DNA of 64,000 nt from Streptomyces sp. NRRL WC-3626 (GTDB taxonomy: Bacteria > Actinomycetota > Actinomycetes > Streptomycetales > Streptomycetaceae). Every line of letters begins with the position of its first letter. Position 1 is the first letter of the stretch. Positions 36,540-45,642 of the stretch are shown in pieces. The position numbers and the translations under genes are program-made. The notes under the pieces are model-generated. The model saw only the letters and a list, made by a program, of their open reading frames with translations. It did no database searches and was not told the DNA's origin. The stretch is taken from the NCBI RefSeq assembly GCF_000718785.1, contig NZ_JOCA01000006.1, positions 186,001 to 250,000 on the forward strand, given 5' to 3'.

Positions 36540-36792
36540 GATCGGGTCACCGGGCAGGCAGAACCACCACACTAACGGGGCATTGTGCGGGGATCGGCCC
36601 CATGTGTGAAGAAGAGACGGTCCTCACCCGTGCTTGAACAGGCCATGATCCTGGGGATGCATCGGGGTGTGGTCGAAAACACTCCCAGCCCGTTACCGGG
36701 ACATGGTGGCGCTTCCACCAGGCATGAGGGGAGACTGACTACGGATCGTCCCGGCGCGAGCCACGCGCCGCCGGCGTACAAGGAGGCCGTCC

Positions 36793-37329
36793 GTGCCGCA
36801 TGTCCTGGTCCTCAACGCGTCGTACGAGCCGCTCGGCGTCGTACCGCTCCGCCGCGCGCTCGTGCTCGTCCTCGAGAACAAGGCAGTCTGCCTCGAGGAG
36901 ACCGGCGCCTATCTGCACAGCGCGACCGTCACAGTCCCCGCACCCAGCGTGGTCCGGCTCAAGCGTTTCGTGCGGGTTCCCTACCGGGGGCCCGTTCCGC
37001 TCACCCGCCGGGCGCTGTTCGCCCGTGACGGGGGCCGGTGCATGTACTGCGGTGGCGTCGCAACCAGCGTCGACCACGTCATCCCGCGCAGCCGCGGGGG
37101 CAAGCACGTCTGGGACAACGTGGTGGCGTCGTGCCGCCGCTGCAACCACGTGAAGGCCGACCGCCATCTGTTCGAACTGGGCTGGCGCCTGCACCACAAA
37201 CCCGCCCCGCCCACGGGCCTGGCCTGGCGCATCATCGGCACCGGCCACCGCGACCCACGCTGGCTCCCGTACCTCCAGCCGTACGGCGCGGAGGACGCGA
37301 TGGCCCGCATCGACGGCATCTCCGCCTGA
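36793..37329 (+). CDS. HNH endonuclease
   Basis: A 178-residue HNH nuclease. After an N-terminal domain starting VLVLNASYEPLGVVPLRRAL, the nuclease core is RDGGRCMYCGG (zinc Cys pair), SVDHVIPRSRGG (His-containing beta-beta-alpha-metal core), WDNVVASCRRCNHVKADR (Asn and second Cys pair, final His region). This widely conserved actinobacterial HNH family has no clear role and is often chromosomal and stand-alone. GTG at 36793 is preceded by AAGGAGG at ideal spacing. No mobile-element or restriction context is visible. Confidence 0.9.
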   Translation: MPHVLVLNASYEPLGVVPLRRALVLVLENKAVCLEETGAYLHSATVTVPAPSVVRLKRFVRVPYRGPVPLTRRALFARDGGRCMYCGGVATSVDHVIPRSRGGKHVWDNVVASCRRCNHVKADRHLFELGWRLHHKPAPPTGLAWRIIGTGHRDPRWLPYLQPYGAEDAMARIDGISA

Positions 37330-37356
37330 CGCCGGGAAGCGCCGGCAGGGTGCGGT

Positions 37357-37389
37357 CCGGCTCCGGGAACCCCCGTTCCCCGGAGCCGG
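37357..37389. terminator. Bidirectional terminator between convergent genes
   Basis: CCGGCTCCGGGAAC (37357-37370), loop CCCC, GTTCCCCGGAGCCGG (37375-37389): a 14-bp stem with a single bulged C. It lies between the HNH gene and the convergent permease gene and can serve both. Confidence 0.8.
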
Positions 37390-37395
37390 CCGTCG

Positions 37396-38757
37396 TCAGG
37401 TGTACCGCAGCTCCGCCGGGCGGACCGTGCGGCTCAGCAGGGGCAGGGCCGTCGCCGCCGCCAGGAGGCAGGTGACGTAGACCGCGAGCGGGACCAGCAG
37501 CGCCGCCCACGGCCAGGAGGCCGACGCGGTGAGCGCGGCGTAGGCGGTGCCGACCGTCATACCGCCGGCGCCCGCCAGCAGCAGGGCCGGGGCCAGCGGA
37601 AGGGCGGTCTCCAGGAGCAGCGCCCGGTTCAGTACCGCGCGGGGCACTCCGGCGGCGGCCTGTGCGGCCAGGCCCCGGCGGCGGGCCGTGAGGGACTCGG
37701 CGGTGCCCACGGCGAGCGCGGAGAGGGTGATCACCAGGCCCACCGCGATCGCGGCGGCGGTCAGATCCAGCCCCGTCGTGTAGTACGCGATGCTCTCCCC
37801 GAGGTGCCGGCTCTCGTGCAGATCCTCCAGGAACGCCTGCCGTACGCCCACGAACCCGGTGCCCACCACCGTCACCAGCAGGACCGCCGCATGCGTACGG
37901 GCCGCCGCCCACGGGTCGTCGCGCAGCCGCTCCGCCGCGATCAGCGTCGCCGCCGAACGCGCCCGGCCCGCCAGGACCCGCCCCACGACCCGGCAGGTGG
38001 CACCGGACAGCCACACCGAGCCCGCGCCGACCGCGAGCAGCGCCGCGAACACCGTCAGCGGGGTCCGCAGCTCCATCGGGCCGCGCGGCCCGGACGACGT
38101 GGTGTTCGCCGCGAGCAGCGCCAGCCCGGCCACCACCAGCAGCGACACCAGGAACAGCCGCCCCGGCCCGCGCCCCGGACGAGCCGGGGAGACCCGGCGC
38201 ACCCGGCCGAGCGGCGAGGCCACCACCCGGCGCAGCGCCAGCGCGCCCGCCGCCGCGCCCAGCACCGGGACGGCGACGGCGACCAGCGCCACCGCCACCC
38301 AGGTGAGCGCGGCCGGGTGCTCCCACACCCGGACCATGACCGTCACCGAGACGGCGGTCGCGACCGCCGAGCCGAGCAGACAGGCCGGCCCGGTCTCCAG
38401 CGCGGCGATCCGCCGCACCTGGCCGGGCGCCGCCCCGGCCAGCCGCAGCCCGGCCAGCCGCCGGTCACGGCGCAGCGCGCCGATCCGGGCGCACTGGCCC
38501 AGGAACCCGAGCACCGGGATCAGAAGCAGCAGCAGGCCGAGGATCACCCCCGAGCGGGTGCCGGGCTCGCTGAGCAGGCCCTCGGCGAGCGGTACGGCGT
38601 AGTGGCCCCGCAGGGAGGCCAGGGCGGCGGCCGTCAGCGCCAGCCCGGTGGCGAGCGCCGCGCCGGCCGCGGTGAGCGCGATCCGCCACCACTCGCCCCG
38701 GCCGGAACCACGGGTCAGCTGCCACGCGAGGCGCAGATCGGAGCCGAGGGAGCTCAC
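37396..38757 (-). CDS. FtsX-like ABC transporter permease
   Basis: A 453-residue permease with about eight spans, beginning with IALTAAGAALATGLALTAAALA and including FLGQCARIGALRRDRRLAGLRLAGAAPGQ, the FtsX-type cytoplasmic element repeated in the second half as SLTARRRGLAAQAAAGVPRA. Substrate unknown; antibiotic or peptide export is common for this type. GTG at 38757 overlaps the ATPase stop (GTGA). It forms a three-gene operon with the ATPase and PadR regulator. Confidence 0.85.
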   Translation of the reverse strand: MSSLGSDLRLAWQLTRGSGRGEWWRIALTAAGAALATGLALTAAALASLRGHYAVPLAEGLLSEPGTRSGVILGLLLLLIPVLGFLGQCARIGALRRDRRLAGLRLAGAAPGQVRRIAALETGPACLLGSAVATAVSVTVMVRVWEHPAALTWVAVALVAVAVPVLGAAAGALALRRVVASPLGRVRRVSPARPGRGPGRLFLVSLLVVAGLALLAANTTSSGPRGPMELRTPLTVFAALLAVGAGSVWLSGATCRVVGRVLAGRARSAATLIAAERLRDDPWAAARTHAAVLLVTVVGTGFVGVRQAFLEDLHESRHLGESIAYYTTGLDLTAAAIAVGLVITLSALAVGTAESLTARRRGLAAQAAAGVPRAVLNRALLLETALPLAPALLLAGAGGMTVGTAYAALTASASWPWAALLVPLAVYVTCLLAAATALPLLSRTVRPAELRYT

Positions 38758-39452
38758 GCCGTCACCTCCAGCGATGCCACGGCGCCGTCCCGCAGCTGCA
38801 CTTCCCGGTCCGCGTACGCCGCCACCTGCGCGTCGTGCGTGATCAGCAGCACCGCCGTACCGGCCTCTCGGGCCGTGTGCACCAGCGCCGACATCACCTG
38901 CTCGCTCGCCAGCGAGTCCAGCGCGCCGGTCGGCTCGTCCGCGAAGACCACCCGGGGCCCGGTGACCAGGGCGCGGGCCAGCGCGGCCCGCTGCGCCTGC
39001 CCGCCGCTCAGCTCGCCGGGCCGCGACTCGGCCTGCCCGCGCACCCCGAACCGTTCCAGCCACTCCCCGGCCGCCGCCCGGGCCTCGGCGCGGCCGGTGC
39101 CGGCCAGCATCAGCGGCAGCGCCACGTTGTCCAGCGCGGTCAGCTCCGGGATCAGCTGCCCGAACTGGAACACCACCCCGAACTCGGTGCGGCGCAGCTC
39201 GCTCAGCCGCTTCTCCGGCAGCTCCTCCAGCCGCTCACCGGCGTACGTCACCGAGCCCGCGTCGGGGCGGACGATGCCGGACAGGCAGTGCACCAGCGTC
39301 GACTTGCCGCTGCCGCTGGCGCCGGTCACCGCGAGGATCTCGCCCGCCCGCAGCTCGACGGAGGCACCGCGCAGCGCCTCGGTCCTGCCGTGCGCCTTGA
39401 CCAGGGCGCGGCCCGCGAGCAGCGGCCCCGCCGTGTTGTGCCCCATGCTCAT
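38754..39452 (-). CDS. ABC transporter ATP-binding protein
   Basis: A 232-residue ATPase of the MacB/LolD type. Walker A GASGSGKST, signature LSGGQAQRAALARAL, Walker B VVFADEPTGALD and the H-loop THD are intact. It powers the permease encoded immediately downstream. The ATG at 39452 overlaps the stop of the PadR gene by four bases (ATGA); ATG at 39446 is two codons later. Expression is probably under PadR control. Confidence 0.9.
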   Translation of the reverse strand: MSMGHNTAGPLLAGRALVKAHGRTEALRGASVELRAGEILAVTGASGSGKSTLVHCLSGIVRPDAGSVTYAGERLEELPEKRLSELRRTEFGVVFQFGQLIPELTALDNVALPLMLAGTGRAEARAAAGEWLERFGVRGQAESRPGELSGGQAQRAALARALVTGPRVVFADEPTGALDSLASEQVMSALVHTAREAGTAVLLITHDAQVAAYADREVQLRDGAVASLEVTA

Positions 39453-39982
39453 GCTGTGTCGACCTCCGCGGTCAGGGTGGTGAGCCGGGCCGCCGTGGTC
39501 GTCATCCAACGGAGGTCCGCGTCGAGGTGGTTGAGGGCGAAGTCCGCCGAGAGCACGGTCGCCAGGTCCGCGCCCGATGCCGACTTCACGACGGTCAGTT
39601 CCCGCATCCGCTCCATATGGGCGGTGCGTTGGGCGCGCAGATACGCGGCCGGGTCGCCGCCGGACAGGATCGACACCACGACCTTGGCGAAGATCTCGTT
39701 CGTCACGAACGGCGCGGGCGGGGCGATCTCCCCGGCCCAGCGCGCCAGTTCACGCGTTCCGTCGTCCGTGGCGCGGTACATCGTCCGCTCCGGGCCGCCG
39801 TCCGAGTCGGTGCCCTCGATCTCGGCGAGTCCGTCCCGGACCAGGCGCTGGAGTGTGGTGTAGGCCTGCCCGTAGGCCAGTGGGCGGGCCTGCGGGAAGC
39901 GTTCGTCGTGGCGTCGCTTGAGGTCGTAGCCATGGCTCGGCCCCGAGGCGAGCAGGCCCAGCAGGATGTGGCGGGTGCTCAT
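39449..39982 (-). CDS. PadR-family transcriptional regulator
   Basis: A 177-residue regulator. The N-terminal winged helix (RHILLGLLASGPSHGYDLKR, LAYGQAYTTLQRLVRDGLAE) is the PadR DNA-binding domain, followed by a helical dimerisation domain ending DADLRWMTTTAARL. PadR proteins commonly repress an adjacent multidrug-type transporter and are released by the drug. It is the first gene of the operon with the ATPase and permease. ATG at 39982; a palindrome directly upstream (39996-40015) is the likely operator. Confidence 0.9.
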   Translation of the reverse strand: MSTRHILLGLLASGPSHGYDLKRRHDERFPQARPLAYGQAYTTLQRLVRDGLAEIEGTDSDGGPERTMYRATDDGTRELARWAGEIAPPAPFVTNEIFAKVVVSILSGGDPAAYLRAQRTAHMERMRELTVVKSASGADLATVLSADFALNHLDADLRWMTTTAARLTTLTAEVDTA

Positions 39983-39995
39983 GACGCCATTATGC

Positions 39996-40015
39996 ACTCG
40001 ATACATGTACTGAGT
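39996..40015. promoter_or_regulatory. Palindrome upstream of padR, probable operator
   Basis: ACTCGATACATGTACTGAGT is self-complementary at 16 of 20 positions, centred on TACATGTA and 14 bases before the padR start. Its ACTC...GAGT arms and ATAC/GTAT-like core resemble PadR operators (ATGT-8-ACAT class). It probably mediates autorepression of the padR-ABC operon. Confidence 0.65.
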
Positions 40016-40058
40016 GAATAGTGATCGCCGAAAAAGAACGGGGGAGGGCCGGCGGGGC

Positions 40059-42896
40059 TCAGTCCGCGACCGCGTACGCCTCCACCGACCACAGCGAGTA
40101 GCCGAACCGGGTGGCCCGCTTCTCGCCCTGGACGCGGATGTGGCGGACGCCGGGCTCGTCCATGCGGAGTGTCTCCCGGCCCCCGTGACCGTCGCGTACC
40201 GTCGCCGCCGTCCGCCAGGTGCGGCCGTCCGCCGAGACCTCCACGCGGTACGCCGACGGGTGCGCGTCCTGCCAGTGCAGGGCGACCTTCCCCAGCCGTA
40301 CCGGGTGCTCCAGGTCGACCTGCCACCAGGCGTCGTCGTCGGCCGGGGACGACCAACGCGTCCGTGGGTCGCCGTCGTTCGCCGCCGGGGCCGGGAAGTC
40401 GGGCGTCTCGTCGGCCGAGGAACCCGCCCGGCCGGCGCGGGCCAGGTCGGGGCCGGCGGTGCGGGGAACGGCGTGGACCGTCAGCGTGCGGGCCGTCCCG
40501 GCGAAGGCGAGCCGGATGCCGTACGACCGGACGGGCGTGCCCGCCCGCACGGTCACCTCGACCGGGACCTCCAGCGAGGTACCGCGCGGGACGGTCAGCG
40601 CCTCCTTCGGCACCCGGACGGTGATGCCCTCCGGGGCGTCCACGGTCAGCTTCCCGCGTACGTCGGCGGGGCGCAGCGAGCCGAGCGTGGCCGTCAGACG
40701 GCTGGTGCCGCCGATGTCGGCGTCCGCGCGGTCGCCGGGCAGTTCCAGGGAGGCGGCGGGCGCGTCCGCGAACCAGGGGACCAGGTGCCGCACCTCGACG
40801 GCGCCGGTGACCCGTACGGCGTCCACCCGGCCGTCCCCGCCCGGCAGTTCGGTGGCGCCGCTCGCGGACAGCGCGCCGAGCCGGCGCCACCCTCCGCCCG
40901 GCGTCCGCACCTCCACGGTCCCCTTCGTGCCCGGTTCGGCGAGCACCGTCACGGACTCCAGCGCGCGGGCGCCCGGGAAGCGGAGCGTGCGGTCGCCGCC
41001 GGAACGCGCGGGCGGCTCGTGGCCGATGCCCGCCCAGCTCTCGTACGCCTTCTGCGCCCGGCTCAGGAACGGGTCCAGCACACCCTTGCCCACCGTCGCC
41101 CGCGACGACCCCAGCCGCTCCCGGCCCTCGCCCAGCCGCAGATACGCCGTCCAGGCGGCGCCCGCGTCCCCGGCGCGCTGGGCGCGCAGCATGTCCAGGG
41201 CGTCGGTGCCCGCCTCGCCGTAGCGGGCCAGCTGCTCGGACCAGGGGCCGGTCTCGGCGGCGAGCCCGGTCCCGGAGAGCCGCTTCGGCAGCTCGCGCAG
41301 GACGGTGAAGGCCGCACGCAGCCGCCCCTCCTCCCCCGTCCGCCAGAACGCGTCGATCAGCGGCCGCAGATACGCCGACTCCTCCCCGCCCAGCACCGAC
41401 GACGCGGTGTTCCCCGCGAGGGCGTTCAGGGCCTCCTCGCGCCGGGTGTCACCGGCGGCGAGATCGGCGATCGCGGCCCGCCAGGACTCCCGGGGGCGGT
41501 AGTCGCTCGGGTTCCAGGCGAAGTCGGCGGCGGTGAACAGCGGGACACGGGACGCCTCGGGCTGCGCCATCGCGTTGGCGAGCAGTGCCGCCGAGCCTGC
41601 GGCGACGGCCGGTTCCCGGCCCTGGTAGGGGCCGAGGAAGATCCGGCCGGGGGCGTAGTCGTTCACCGGGTAGTTGTCCATGGTCACCAGGGGATGCCCG
41701 AACACCTCCCGCGCCCGGGCCAGTTCGCCCCCGGTGATGGTGCGCGGCACCACCCCGACCCCGGTCCACGCCACCTCCGTACCCGGGTCCAGCTCCTGTG
41801 CGAGGGCCCTCCGGTACGCGGTCGAGCCGTCCTCGTAGAACTCGGTGGGCATCAGGGACAGGGCGGCGGCCCCGGGGTGCCGCTCCGCCAGGTGCCGGGC
41901 CACCGCGTTCGCCACATGTGCCTGGGCGCGGGCGGCGGCGCCGGGGCCGGAGCCGAACCGGTCGGCGTCCGCCCCGCAGTGCCACTCGCTGTAGCTGACG
42001 TCCTGGAACTGCAGCTGGAAGGCGCGGAAGCCCAGCGCCCACATCGCGTCCAGCTTCCGGGTCAGCGCCCGCAGATCGTCGCCGGAGGCGAAACACATCG
42101 CCTGCCCGGGCGCCACCGCCCAGCCGAGGGTGACGTGGTTGCTCCGTGCCCGCTCGGCCAGCTCCCGGAACTCCGCCCGCCGGTCGGCCGGGTACGGCTC
42201 ACGCCAGCGGGCCTGCCGGTACAGGTCCTCGCCGGGCGCGTACAGGTACCGGTTCTGCTTGGTGCGGCCCAGGAAGTCCAGCTGGGACAGCCGCTGTCCG
42301 TGCGTCCACGGGGTGCCGTAGAAGCCCTCGGTGACGCCGCGTACGGCGGTGGCGGGCCAGTCGCGCACGACGGCCGCGGTGAGGGAGGTGCCGTCCCGGC
42401 GGAGCAGCTGGCGCAGGGTCTGCACGGCGTGGAACTGGCCGTCGCCGTCCGCGCCGGTGAGGGAGACGGCCCCCTTGCCGACGGTCAGCGCGTAGCCGCC
42501 GGGCGGGAGGGCGTGCCGGGGGTCGCCCGGGGCATGCTCCGTGCCGACGCGCACCACCAGCGCCCCCTCGGGCACCGGCGCGCCCGGGGTGGTGAACCGG
42601 CGCGCGCCCGCTTCCCGCAGCAGCGCGCGGAGCGCGTCGAGGGCGTACGGGTCGGCCGTCGCGTCCGCCGCCAGGGCGACCTCCCGGGTCACCTCGACCG
42701 GGGCGCCGTTCGCCCGCACGGACTGCGGGCGCGGCCACACGGAAGGCTCCGCCGCCCGCGTCTCCTCGTCGGCCGGGGACGCCGTCACCCCCGGCGCGGC
42801 GACGGCGACGGGTACGACACCCAGGCTCCCGGCGAGGACCGCGAGGGCGAGGGCGGCCCTCCTGGCGTTCGCCGTCCTCCCACGCCGCAGCAGCAC
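40059..42896 (-). CDS. Secreted GH84-type beta-N-acetylglucosaminidase with F5/8C domain
   Basis: A 945-residue secreted protein. A signal peptide (AALALAVLAGSLGVVPVAVAA) is followed by a GH84 N-terminal domain (VWPRPQSVRANGAPVEV), the catalytic barrel starting RGVTEGFYGTPWTHGQRL, a helical region, an NPCBM/NEW3-like beta domain, and a C-terminal discoidin (F5/8 type C) carbohydrate-binding domain (WWQVDLEHPVRLGKVALHW). GH84 enzymes use two adjacent Asp residues; here the aligned pair appears to be Gln298-Asp299 (LQFQDVSYSEWHC). Activity may therefore be altered. Monocistronic and divergent from the acidic peptide gene. ATG at 42896. Confidence 0.85.
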   Translation of the reverse strand: MLLRRGRTANARRAALALAVLAGSLGVVPVAVAAPGVTASPADEETRAAEPSVWPRPQSVRANGAPVEVTREVALAADATADPYALDALRALLREAGARRFTTPGAPVPEGALVVRVGTEHAPGDPRHALPPGGYALTVGKGAVSLTGADGDGQFHAVQTLRQLLRRDGTSLTAAVVRDWPATAVRGVTEGFYGTPWTHGQRLSQLDFLGRTKQNRYLYAPGEDLYRQARWREPYPADRRAEFRELAERARSNHVTLGWAVAPGQAMCFASGDDLRALTRKLDAMWALGFRAFQLQFQDVSYSEWHCGADADRFGSGPGAAARAQAHVANAVARHLAERHPGAAALSLMPTEFYEDGSTAYRRALAQELDPGTEVAWTGVGVVPRTITGGELARAREVFGHPLVTMDNYPVNDYAPGRIFLGPYQGREPAVAAGSAALLANAMAQPEASRVPLFTAADFAWNPSDYRPRESWRAAIADLAAGDTRREEALNALAGNTASSVLGGEESAYLRPLIDAFWRTGEEGRLRAAFTVLRELPKRLSGTGLAAETGPWSEQLARYGEAGTDALDMLRAQRAGDAGAAWTAYLRLGEGRERLGSSRATVGKGVLDPFLSRAQKAYESWAGIGHEPPARSGGDRTLRFPGARALESVTVLAEPGTKGTVEVRTPGGGWRRLGALSASGATELPGGDGRVDAVRVTGAVEVRHLVPWFADAPAASLELPGDRADADIGGTSRLTATLGSLRPADVRGKLTVDAPEGITVRVPKEALTVPRGTSLEVPVEVTVRAGTPVRSYGIRLAFAGTARTLTVHAVPRTAGPDLARAGRAGSSADETPDFPAPAANDGDPRTRWSSPADDDAWWQVDLEHPVRLGKVALHWQDAHPSAYRVEVSADGRTWRTAATVRDGHGGRETLRMDEPGVRHIRVQGEKRATRFGYSLWSVEAYAVAD

Positions 42897-43180
42897 GCGC
42901 CCTCCCGATCGCTCGAAGAACCACCCGGCCCGGCCGTGTCCATTCCGTTACCGGGAAAGCCCGAGCCCACCATTTCCGTGGTGAGCGTGTCAACGGAAGT
43001 GGACGTTGTGGCGCGTTTGTCCCACTGTGGAGGGAGGGGGCGGGGCGAGAATGTGATCAGGAGCACGTTGAAAGACTTTGTGCGTCTGGCATCGCGCGCC
43101 CTGGGTAGGGCTGCGAGATAACCCGAACGACCCGCACACCCCGCGTGATCCGCGCGCCGTGCCCGACGAGGAGGCCATCT

Positions 43181-43492
43181 GTGGCTGCACCGGCTTACGT
43201 CCCGTCCCCGGCCCTGTCCAAACCCGTGGCGGAGCATCCCTCCGCCTACCTCCCGGACTTCCCGGACCTCTCCGGCTCCGAGGAGCCGCAGTACTGCGTC
43301 TTCAGCGCGGAGGGCCCCTGCGCCGAGGTCCCGCTGACCAGCGAACCCCCGCTGCCCGACGCCGAACCCCTCACCAGCGAACCGCCGCTCGCCGACGCCG
43401 CCCCGCTGACCAGCGAGTCCGACGCCTTCACGGACACCTCCGACTCCTCCGGACTCGACTCCTTCCCGGCCCAGTACCGCCCGGAGCCCTAG
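43181..43492 (+). CDS. Small acidic repeat protein upstream of malQ
   Basis: A 103-residue, acidic, Pro/Ser-rich protein with no membrane span. It carries a tandem repeat of 12 residues (PLTSEPPLPDAE, PLTSEPPLADAA, then PLTSES) and an Asp/Ser-rich tail. One Cys pair (QYCVFSAEGPC) lies before the repeats. I do not recognise the family. The GTG at 43181 has an excellent GAGGAGG six bases upstream, showing it is translated. Its stop is one base before the malQ start, so it is coupled to malQ and may regulate or accompany it. Confidence 0.75.
   Translation: MAAPAYVPSPALSKPVAEHPSAYLPDFPDLSGSEEPQYCVFSAEGPCAEVPLTSEPPLPDAEPLTSEPPLADAAPLTSESDAFTDTSDSSGLDSFPAQYRPEP
43331..43420 (+). repeat. 36-bp coding tandem repeat
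   Basis: Two full 36-bp units (43331-43366 and 43367-43402) and a half unit (43403-43420) encode PLTSEPPL[PA]DA[EA]. The copies differ at several third positions, so they are not a recent slippage product and the amino acid sequence appears to be conserved. Confidence 0.75.
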
Positions 43493-43493
43493 G

Positions 43494-45551
43494 GTGACCG
43501 CGCCGCGGCCGGCCGAGCCCCCTTCCGAGGACCTGTCCCGGCTCGCCGCCCTGTACGGCGTCGCCACCTCCTACGCACCCTCCCCGGACCGCACGGTCAC
43601 GGCCTCGGCCACCGCCGTCACCCTCGCGCTGGCCGCCCTCGGCGTGGACACCGCCACCCCGGACGCCGTGCGCACCGCGCTCACCGCCCGCGAACGGGAA
43701 CTCGGCACGCGCCTGCTGCCCCCCACCCTGGTCGGCTGGGGCACCCGCGCCCCCGACGCCCTGAGCGCCCTCCCCGACGGCACCCGGCTGCGCGTACGCA
43801 CCGAACAGGGCGAGATCCGCGCCTCGGCCGGACACCTCCCGCCCGGCGTGCACGAGGTGACCGCCACCGCCCCCGACGGCCGCACCGCCCGCGCCCACCT
43901 CATCGTCGCCCCGACCGCGCTGCCCGCCCCGCCCGGACGCTCCTACGGCCTCCTCGTCCAGCTCTACTCCCTGCTCTCCCGGCGCTCCTGGGGCATGGGC
44001 GACCTCGCCGACCTGGGCGAACTCGCCGGCTGGGCGGGACGCGCCCTCGGCGCCGGATTCGTCCAGGTCAACCCGCTGCACGCGGCCGTTCCCGGACCGC
44101 CGGCCGACCCGTCCCCCTACCGGCCCTCCTCGCGGCGCTTCCCCGACCCCGTGCACCTGCGGGTCGAGGACGTACCCGAGTTCGCGTACCTCGCGGGCGG
44201 TGCGGACGGGCTGCTCCAGCGGGCCGGACGGCTGCGCGAGGCCGTACTGGAGAAGGGCGCGCTGATCGACCGGGACGCCGTCTGGCAGGTCAAACGGGAG
44301 GCCCTGGAACGGGTGCGCGAGGTCCCCCTCGGGCCGGGCCGCCGTGCTGCCTACGACGCCTTCCGCGAGGAACAGGGGCAGGCCCTGGAGGACCACGCCA
44401 CCTGGTGCGCGCTGGCCGAGGTGCACGGCGCCGACTGGCACCGCTGGCCCGACGGGCTGCGCGACCCGCGCTCGGACCGGACCGCGCGTGCGCGGCGCGA
44501 GCTGGCGGACCGCGTCGGCTTCCACTCCTGGCTCGTCTGGCTCACCGACGCCCAGCTCACCGCCGCGCAGCGGGCCGCGCGCGAGGCGGGGATGCCGGTC
44601 GGGATCGTCCACGACCTCGCGGTCGGCGTGCACCCCGGCGGTGCCGACGCCTGGGCGCAGCGGGAGTACTTCGCGGCCGGTATGTCCGTCGGCGCGCCCC
44701 CGGACGCGTTCAACGCGCGCGGGCAGGACTGGGGGCTGCCGCCCTGGCGGCCCGACCGGCTCGCCGACTTCGGGTACGCGCCGTTCCGGGCGCTGCTGCG
44801 CGGGCTGTTCCGGTACGCGGGCGCGCTGCGCATCGACCATGTGATGGGGCTGTTCCGGCTCTGGTGGGTGCCCGAGGGGCATCCGCCCACGGAGGGCACG
44901 TACGTCCGCTACGACGCCGAGGCGATGCTCGCCGTGCTGGTCCTGGAGGCGTCGCGGGCCGGGGCGATGGTGATCGGGGAGGACCTGGGGACCGTCGAGC
45001 CGGGTGTGCGGGAGGCGCTGCGCGAACGCGGGGTGTACGGCACGTCGGTGCTGTGGTTCGAACGGGACTGGGAGGGGGACCGGCGTCCGCTGCCGCCGGA
45101 GGCATGGCGCGCGGACTGTCTGGCCACGGCCACCACCCACGATCTGCCGCCCACCGCCGCCCGGCTCACCGGGGAGCACGTGGACCTGCGGGACAGCCTC
45201 GGGCTGCTGACGCGTCCGCCGGAGGAAGAACGGGCGGAGGCGGCGGCCGACACGGCGGAGTGGCGCGAGCTTTTCCTGCGGCTGGGGCTGATGGAGCCGG
45301 GGGCCTTCGAGGAGGCCGAGATCCAGGCCGTCCACCGCTACCTGCTGCGCACGCCGGCCCGCATGATCGGGGTCTGGCTCCCGGACGGCGTGGGCGACCG
45401 CCGCCCCCAGAACCTGCCCGGCACATGGGACCAGTATCCGAACTGGCGCCTCCCGATCGCGGATGCGGGGGGCCGCCCGGTCACGCTGGAACAACTGACG
45501 AGGTCACCCCGGCTCCGGGCCCTGCTCGAGGTACTGCACCGGCAGCGCTAG
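43494..45551 (+). CDS. malQ: 4-alpha-glucanotransferase (amylomaltase)
   Basis: A 685-residue GH77 enzyme that transfers maltosyl chains between alpha-1,4-glucans. ALRIDHVMGLFRLWWVPEG carries the Asp nucleophile, MVIGEDLGTV the Glu acid/base, and THDLPPTAARLTG the third Asp; GQDWGLPPWRP is also diagnostic. An N-terminal beta-sandwich of about 140 residues, usual in actinobacterial MalQ, precedes the barrel. GTG at 43494 starts one base after the stop of the acidic peptide gene, so translation is coupled. It probably serves glycogen/maltodextrin turnover. Confidence 0.95.
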   Translation: MTAPRPAEPPSEDLSRLAALYGVATSYAPSPDRTVTASATAVTLALAALGVDTATPDAVRTALTARERELGTRLLPPTLVGWGTRAPDALSALPDGTRLRVRTEQGEIRASAGHLPPGVHEVTATAPDGRTARAHLIVAPTALPAPPGRSYGLLVQLYSLLSRRSWGMGDLADLGELAGWAGRALGAGFVQVNPLHAAVPGPPADPSPYRPSSRRFPDPVHLRVEDVPEFAYLAGGADGLLQRAGRLREAVLEKGALIDRDAVWQVKREALERVREVPLGPGRRAAYDAFREEQGQALEDHATWCALAEVHGADWHRWPDGLRDPRSDRTARARRELADRVGFHSWLVWLTDAQLTAAQRAAREAGMPVGIVHDLAVGVHPGGADAWAQREYFAAGMSVGAPPDAFNARGQDWGLPPWRPDRLADFGYAPFRALLRGLFRYAGALRIDHVMGLFRLWWVPEGHPPTEGTYVRYDAEAMLAVLVLEASRAGAMVIGEDLGTVEPGVREALRERGVYGTSVLWFERDWEGDRRPLPPEAWRADCLATATTHDLPPTAARLTGEHVDLRDSLGLLTRPPEEERAEAAADTAEWRELFLRLGLMEPGAFEEAEIQAVHRYLLRTPARMIGVWLPDGVGDRRPQNLPGTWDQYPNWRLPIADAGGRPVTLEQLTRSPRLRALLEVLHRQR

Positions 45552-45630
45552 TCGCGGGCTGCCGCATGCCGCCGTTCCCGCGGGCGCGTCCATCGGGCAC
45601 CCCGCGCGCGCGAACCCCGACCCCGTTGGA

Positions 45631-45636
45631 TAGCTT
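45631..45636 (+). promoter_or_regulatory. Putative -10 box for a leaderless transcript
   Basis: TAGCTT fits the TAnnnT -10 consensus and ends six bases before the GTG at 45643, the spacing that gives a leaderless mRNA in Streptomyces. No ribosome-binding site precedes the gene, which supports this. An in-frame GTG at 45637 would lie upstream of the predicted transcription start. Confidence 0.5.
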
Positions 45637-45642
45637 GTGACC

